Source: Weissella uvarum
Lineage (GTDB): Bacteria > Bacillota > Bacilli > Lactobacillales > Lactobacillaceae
Direction of reading: 5' to 3'
DNA length: 64,000 nucleotides
NCBI RefSeq assembly: GCF_016908785.1
Contig: NZ_JAFBEO010000002.1
Span: 267,208-331,207, forward strand
Shown in pieces: positions 59,326-64,000 of the stretch. Numbering within the stretch: position 1 is the stretch's first letter; the number at the start of each line of letters is the position of its first letter. Position numbers and translations under genes: made by a program. Below the pieces are notes generated by a model, which was not told the DNA's origin, did not search any database, and was given only the letters and a program-made list of their open reading frames with translations.

Positions 59326-62148
59326 ATGACGCAGCAACAACAATGGTGGAAGAATAATCTTTTATGCTATACAGCTATTTTCATTCTCCTAGCCACCATG
59401 CTTTTTTTGCCTTACTTCTTAACTGGAACGGCCTTTATATGGCAATCAGACGGTATTGCTCAACATCTTCCGGCGTTAGTTGAATGGCAAAGAGACTTAA
59501 AACATCTCCTGGCCACCCATCAGTGGCCAAGCCAATGGACTTTCAATATTGGCTTGGGTTCTGATTTTTATCAAGTCTTTTCATATTACACATTGGGTGA
59601 TATTTTCACTTACGGTGTGGCTTTCGTTAGTCAAAAACACGTCGGTCTATATTACACGATTATGATTGTGGTACGCCTTTTCTTAGCTGGAATCGCCTTT
59701 TTGACCGCTGTACGCCACTTCACGGATTCTAAAAATACATTAGTCAACGTTATTGCCAGCATTGTTTATCTTTGCACCGGCTATACTGCCTTTATTATTT
59801 TCAACCATCCTTTCTTCATTAATCCGTTGATTATTTTTCCACTGCTCATTACCAGCCTTGATAATGTTTTAGATGGAAAGAAAAACTTCCCATTCATTTT
59901 AATGGTCGCTTGGACGCTCTGGAATAATTACTATTTTGCCTTCATGATGGCACTTGGCGCCTTACTCTTCTTCATTATTCAGACTAGTTTTAATCATAAG
60001 TGGTTAAACATCCGCTATTGGGCCAATGTGATCATCTCCGCAATTATTGGAGCTCTGATACCAATGGTATTGTTCTTGCCAAGTATGCTCAGTATGCTCA
60101 GCTCTGCTCGTAGTGCAACATCTTTTGCTAATGGCATCGTGATCTATCCCCTTAACTACTATCTTAAGTTGCCGGGATCATTAATCATGAATGATAACGT
60201 TCCTAACTTTTGGTTCACAGGTGGATTTACAATTGTTGCGATTTTTGCCGCCATCTATACACTTCGGCGTTTCAAACAATATCAGCAATTAAATTGGGTT
60301 TTTATTATCGCACTAATTATGCTTTGTTTGCCTAGCTTAGCAGCCTTAAGTAATGGTGCTTCATCACCATCCAATCGCTGGACTTTCATGTTAGCCCTCC
60401 CGTTGGCAATTGGCGTTGTTTACTTCCTTAATCAGCTTGACGCGCTTGATATGAAAGATTTGATAAACATGCTAATCTTTACAGGCATTGCAGCAGTTTC
60501 AATCTTCTACAACAATAATTTTTCAATTAAAAGTAATTTTGCAACCATGTTGGCTATTGCCCTAGCACTCATGCTTGTACTTTATTTTGCTAAACTACAA
60601 CATAAGTTACTGTGGGTTGTCCTAGCATTAACATTGTTTAATGCCTTTGTTCTCATGCATCAGAATCATGAAAATGATCTTGATCCAGAAAAGACAAGCC
60701 TACTATCATTTTCAAATGTAAATAAGTTAATTGATAATCAACAAAGTTATCTATCTGAGCACGACAAAAATACCGACGATAACGATGAATCGAACGACGC
60801 GAAAGCATCTTTGAATCGCTCTTACATCGAAAATCAATTAGGTAATATGACTGGTATTTCCCCAGCAACTAACTTGAGCATTCTCGGTCCTGCACACAAT
60901 GTTGAATCTTACTGGTCATATCAAAATGGTGCGGTTGGCAAATTAATGAACCAATTACAAATTGCCGACAGTAACAATAACGATATTACAAGTAACTTGG
61001 ATCGCCGTAACATTATTAGCAATATTCTTGGCATAAAATACTGGTATGGCGAAGATGCACCTAGCACGTATGTACCTTATAACAACTCAGCTAGCGTTAA
61101 TAATCAAACTATTAATCAAAGTAAATCTGTCTATCCATTAGCTTACCTTCCACAAAATATTATTTCTACAAAACAATTTAATCAAGCATCTGGTACACAA
61201 CGAGAAGCCTACCTGGCTAATGGCGTAGTTACGAATGCAATCAAGTCTACAGATCGTTCTACCTTCCAAAAGACAGTCAAGCAACAGCCAATTCGTAAAA
61301 GTGTCGACAGTGACTATGACCAGGAGCTCCATTTTAAATATACAACCGACCCAAAGAATGATCCGACTGGTGTATATTTGAAACAAGCTAAAGATCTAGA
61401 GGGCACTGAAACACACATTGAACTTAAAAACATTAAGTTCCATCCAGCATCATTCAAACAACAAGCCCAATCGGCAATTGAAGAGTATAATTTTAAGGCG
61501 CATCAAAAGCGCCAGAACCCACAAAAAACAGCTGATCTTAGCTATAATCCTAAACTATTTAAATGGGAATGGTATCTATCAAACATTAGTAAATTTGGTA
61601 AATACTTAGACGGTTATACACTAACGACCAAATACAATGATTTTGAGGGTACTTTCAAACAAAGTGGTCAAAAAAACCTTTCATTCTATAAGCCAGTTCG
61701 TAATGTAACGATTAATATCGGTCCGGGTAGTTCTAAATTGGATGAGCAATTTATTCCATTCCAATTTGATCAACCAGGTACTTATGAATTTGATGTTTCT
61801 GTAGAATCAATTCCAACCGACCAGCGTTTTGAAAAAGTAGCGCAAGCGGCCCAAAAAACAGCTATTCCGCTTTCAATTAAGCACGATACAATTGAGGGAC
61901 ATGTTAAAACAAACAAAACAGAGATTTTGGCAACTACAATTCCTTACTCAAGTGGTTGGTCTTCAAAGAATCAAAAACTTTTGAAGGTTAATGATGGTTT
62001 TCTTGGCATGAAATTGCATGCCGGCAATAATAATATCCAATTAAACTATCAGACCCCTGGTTTGAAATTAGGGCAATTATTATCAATCATTGGCCTAGTA
62101 TGTTTGTTCATTTATACTTGCCTGCGTTGGTTTAAAACTCATAGATAG
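59326..62148 (+). CDS. YfhO-type large membrane protein
   Basis: 940 aa. About 13 membrane helices, mostly in residues 10-450 plus one at the C-terminus (LLSIIGLVCLFIYTCLRWF), with a large extracellular domain (~450-890). WQSDGIAQHLPALVEWQ and FNIGLGSDFYQVFSYYTLGD are YfhO hallmarks. YfhO proteins glycosylate lipoteichoic acid. An extended -10 (TGATATAAT) lies ~40 bp upstream. Confidence 0.9.
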   Translation: MTQQQQWWKNNLLCYTAIFILLATMLFLPYFLTGTAFIWQSDGIAQHLPALVEWQRDLKHLLATHQWPSQWTFNIGLGSDFYQVFSYYTLGDIFTYGVAFVSQKHVGLYYTIMIVVRLFLAGIAFLTAVRHFTDSKNTLVNVIASIVYLCTGYTAFIIFNHPFFINPLIIFPLLITSLDNVLDGKKNFPFILMVAWTLWNNYYFAFMMALGALLFFIIQTSFNHKWLNIRYWANVIISAIIGALIPMVLFLPSMLSMLSSARSATSFANGIVIYPLNYYLKLPGSLIMNDNVPNFWFTGGFTIVAIFAAIYTLRRFKQYQQLNWVFIIALIMLCLPSLAALSNGASSPSNRWTFMLALPLAIGVVYFLNQLDALDMKDLINMLIFTGIAAVSIFYNNNFSIKSNFATMLAIALALMLVLYFAKLQHKLLWVVLALTLFNAFVLMHQNHENDLDPEKTSLLSFSNVNKLIDNQQSYLSEHDKNTDDNDESNDAKASLNRSYIENQLGNMTGISPATNLSILGPAHNVESYWSYQNGAVGKLMNQLQIADSNNNDITSNLDRRNIISNILGIKYWYGEDAPSTYVPYNNSASVNNQTINQSKSVYPLAYLPQNIISTKQFNQASGTQREAYLANGVVTNAIKSTDRSTFQKTVKQQPIRKSVDSDYDQELHFKYTTDPKNDPTGVYLKQAKDLEGTETHIELKNIKFHPASFKQQAQSAIEEYNFKAHQKRQNPQKTADLSYNPKLFKWEWYLSNISKFGKYLDGYTLTTKYNDFEGTFKQSGQKNLSFYKPVRNVTINIGPGSSKLDEQFIPFQFDQPGTYEFDVSVESIPTDQRFEKVAQAAQKTAIPLSIKHDTIEGHVKTNKTEILATTIPYSSGWSSKNQKLLKVNDGFLGMKLHAGNNNIQLNYQTPGLKLGQLLSIIGLVCLFIYTCLRWFKTHR

Positions 62149-62150
62149 AA

Positions 62151-62192
62151 AAAAGCACACCGATACAAGTACGTATCGATGTGCTTTTTTAT
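62151..62192. terminator. Bidirectional terminator
   Basis: AAAAGCACACCGATAC / GTATCGATGTGCTTTT between convergent genes. Confidence 0.87.
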
Positions 62193-63118
62193 TAATCAAA
62201 ACGATGACTTTGATCAGCCAAGACCAGTTCCCGTTCAATTTTTTCTTTATGTGCCAATTCATTAAACCATTGTTCTGGGAAATGATCATCCACATAACTC
62301 ATTACAAGACCAACCAAAGCAGCATTTGTATCTGTATCGCCGCCTAATTGGACAGCCTGCTTTACTGCCTGTTCGTAACTTTGCGCATTCAAAACAGTCC
62401 ATAGGACGGTATTAAGAGTGTCCACATCATAACTGGTAGGCTTAATGCTATCAATACTTTGGTTCTTAATCGCCTCAATAATTTGATCAGGATTACTGCC
62501 AGCTGGAACCACTAACCATTCTATATCGTTTTGTGCTAATAACGCTTGCACTGCTGGTTGGCGATTAATTGCCCGTAACGCATGTACCAGTGCACGTTCA
62601 ATATTACGCATTCGTGGTAACACACGCATAAAGTAGACCCAAAAGCGGGAAATGAGCTTTGCCTGCATTGGCCCATGCGTTAAACCAGTCACTTCATTAA
62701 CAACTTGTTCTAAAGTAACTTGTGCCGGTAATTGATAAAAAGCAAGCGGCCAAATCCGCATTAAAGCTCCATTACCATTGGCCATTGGATCATCTTGGTT
62801 AAAATCTCCAAATTTGCCACTTTCATCGTAAGCTTTAATCGCATTAGCAGTTTCAACTCCATATCCAAATGCTTGCCCTTGTGGCGTAAATTCGCCTTGA
62901 TTTAAGTAGGCACTAAAATTGTCCATGATACCCTTAAGTTGGTATTCATCTGTTAACGCATTAATCGTTGCTAAAGATAAACTTGTATCATCACTCCATA
63001 GCCCACCATGGCGCATTTTGGAACTAACCTCTGCAGTGTCCTTAAATTCATAAGGCACGCCAAAGGCGTCCCCCATCGCAAAACCATACATGCCATTCCT
63101 TAAAAAATCAGCTGTCAT
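62192..63118 (-). CDS. ADP-ribosylglycohydrolase family protein
   Basis: 308 aa. MYGFAMGDAFGVPYEF, LWSDDTSLSLATI and QLGGDTDTNAALVG are the DraG/ARH binuclear-metal motifs. It removes ADP-ribose from targets; the substrate is unknown. Chromosomal and not linked to the prophage ART-like toxin, although reversal of ADP-ribosylation is conceivable. Confidence 0.9.
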   Translation of the reverse strand: MTADFLRNGMYGFAMGDAFGVPYEFKDTAEVSSKMRHGGLWSDDTSLSLATINALTDEYQLKGIMDNFSAYLNQGEFTPQGQAFGYGVETANAIKAYDESGKFGDFNQDDPMANGNGALMRIWPLAFYQLPAQVTLEQVVNEVTGLTHGPMQAKLISRFWVYFMRVLPRMRNIERALVHALRAINRQPAVQALLAQNDIEWLVVPAGSNPDQIIEAIKNQSIDSIKPTSYDVDTLNTVLWTVLNAQSYEQAVKQAVQLGGDTDTNAALVGLVMSYVDDHFPEQWFNELAHKEKIERELVLADQSHRFD

Positions 63119-63127
63119 ATGTACTCC

Positions 63128-63427
63128 TTAAATATCTTCCGTACTAAACCAATCTGCAATGGAAGCCCAATTATTCGTTTTATTCACATATATTTGATAA
63201 TTCGTAATATTGGTCAAAGTATGGCGATCTTCATCCAATGGCATCCAATATGTATCATCAGCACGCTTTAAAATATCAATATGCGAGTACGTATGTGTTT
63301 GACCATCGGGATCTTGCAATTGAAAAAAGTCCTCAATATCAAACTTTTTTTCACCAACAACTGGGCCACCCTTCATTAGATCATCAAGTAAATACTGAAA
63401 TGATTCATTTGTTATTGTCTCAGCCAT
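63128..63427 (-). CDS. Conserved-looking small protein, unknown function
   Basis: 99 aa, acidic (QYLLDDLMKGGPVVGEKKF). GGAG upstream; 9 bp before the glycohydrolase gene, so both are probably co-transcribed. No family recognised. Confidence 0.65.
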   Translation of the reverse strand: MAETITNESFQYLLDDLMKGGPVVGEKKFDIEDFFQLQDPDGQTHTYSHIDILKRADDTYWMPLDEDRHTLTNITNYQIYVNKTNNWASIADWFSTEDI

Positions 63428-63478
63428 AATATCTCCTTTATTGGTTCATATCGTTATTATAAACTTATCTAGCTAACA

Positions 63479-63513
63479 AAAAAACTGGAAAACCCAAATG
63501 GATTCTCCAGTTT
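63479..63513 (-). terminator. Terminator of the tRNA operon
   Basis: AAACTGGAGAA.CC..GG.TTTTCCAGTTT with T7 on the minus strand, directly after tRNA-Pro. Confidence 0.8.
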
Positions 63514-63519
63514 AATTTA

Positions 63520-63593
63520 TCGGGACGACAGGATTCGAACCTGCGACCCCCTGGTCCCAAACCAGGTGCTCTACCAAGCTGAGCTACGTCCCG
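63520..63593 (-). tRNA. tRNA-Pro (TGG)
   Basis: 74 nt; acceptor CGGGACG/CGTCCCG, anticodon loop TTTGGGA. No encoded CCA. Confidence 0.95.
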
Positions 63594-63626
63594 AAATGTA
63601 AATAAAAAATCCCTAAAAGGGATTTA

Positions 63627-63711
63627 TGCCGTCGGTGGGAATCGAACCCACACTCCCAAAAAGGGAACTGGATTTTGAGTCCAGCGCGTCTACCAGTTCC
63701 GCCACAACGGC
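63627..63711 (-). tRNA. tRNA-Leu (CAA)
   Basis: 85 nt with long variable arm; acceptor GCCGTTG/CGACGGC, anticodon loop CTCAAAA. Confidence 0.95.
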
Positions 63712-63735
63712 AACAAATCAATCATTACATCAAAG

Positions 63736-63810
63736 GGCGGTTGATGGGATTCGAACCCACGCATGCCGGAACCACAAACCGGTGTGTTAACCAACTTCAC
63801 CACAACCGCC
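63736..63810 (-). tRNA. tRNA-His (GTG)
   Basis: 75 nt including the extra 5' G(-1) paired with C73; anticodon loop TTTGTGG. Confidence 0.95.
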
Positions 63811-63814
63811 ATGG

Positions 63815-63885
63815 CAGGGGTAGAGGGAGTCGAACCCCCACCGACGGTTTTGGAGACCGTTGTTCTACCATTAAACTATACCCCT
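63815..63885 (-). tRNA. tRNA-Trp (CCA)
   Basis: 71 nt; acceptor AGGGGTA/TACCCCT, anticodon loop CTCCAAA. Confidence 0.95.
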
Positions 63886-63909
63886 ATAAAATGACGTAAT
63901 GCTTGAAAA

Positions 63910-63983
63910 CGGTCACAACGGGACTCGAACCCGTGATCTCCTGCGTGACAGGCAGGCGTCCTAACCACCTAGACCATGCGACC
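63910..63983 (-). tRNA. tRNA-Asp (GTC)
   Basis: 74 nt; acceptor GGTCGCA/TGTGACC, anticodon loop CTGTCAC. First gene of the five-tRNA run seen here; the cluster may continue beyond the window. Confidence 0.95.
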
Positions 63984-64000
63984 AATGGACGATACAGGGA

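Overview
The window comes from a low-GC, Gram-positive lactic acid bacterium of the order Lactobacillales. Codon use, AGGAGG-type ribosome sites, host genes (rpmE2, lepA, pgk, gap, a mannose-class PTS, aspA, a YfhO-type protein) and a tRNA cluster fit the Weissella/Leuconostoc group. That genus guess is an inference and was not tested.

Layout. (1) 1-2226: a left flank with the start of a membrane protein gene, a small membrane protein, and a two-gene unit in which a Panacea/SocA-type antitoxin precedes an unrecognised protein. (2) 2227-43616: a complete-looking siphovirus-type prophage inserted in the 3' end of rpmE2. A 76-bp duplication (attL 2227-2302, attR 43541-43616) leaves rpmE2 intact, and TGTGGCA arm-type repeats lie just inside both ends. 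Read leftward from the switch at 40.1-40.3 kb, it carries early regulators, a replication block (Sak4-like ATPase, DUF669 protein, primase-like protein, SF3 helicase, iteron array, RusA), small early proteins, a DUF722/ArpU regulator, tRNA genes, an accessory (moron) block, an HNH nuclease, terminase, portal, protease, capsid, connectors, tail with a -1 frameshifted chaperone, a tape measure with two wall-degrading domains, Dit, Tal, baseplate proteins, holin and endolysin. The lysogeny block (repressor, ImmA-like protein, a protein of unknown function, tRNA-Met, integrase) reads rightward. (3) 43.6-49.7 kb: host core genes rpmE2, lepA, pgk and gap, a HTH + ImmA-like pair and tRNA-Arg. (4) 49.9-51.8 kb: a cryptic phage remnant (holin, DUF722 paralogue, repressor, ImmA). 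(5) 51.9-64 kb: host metabolism and envelope genes, then tRNA-Asp, -Trp, -His, -Leu and -Pro.

Most interesting points. The accessory block encodes, in order, an ADP-ribosyltransferase-like protein, an 85-aa protein with a hydrophobic tail ending in Ala-Ala, and a SecB-like chaperone. This is the architecture of a toxin-antitoxin-chaperone anti-phage system of CmdTAC type. Between tRNA-Met and the integrase lies a tandem array with ~100-nt periodicity of predicted promoter-short RNA-terminator units, the last of which encodes a 34-aa hydrophobic peptide; one predicted RNA can pair over 13 nt with that peptide's ribosome site. The switch has two core promoters facing each other, each with a TTACCC-TA-GGGGTAA operator in its spacer. 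A Tad2-like (DUF2829) small protein, a secreted NEAT-domain protein and a collagen-like baseplate protein are further cargo.

All calls rest on reading the sequence; no database search was run.
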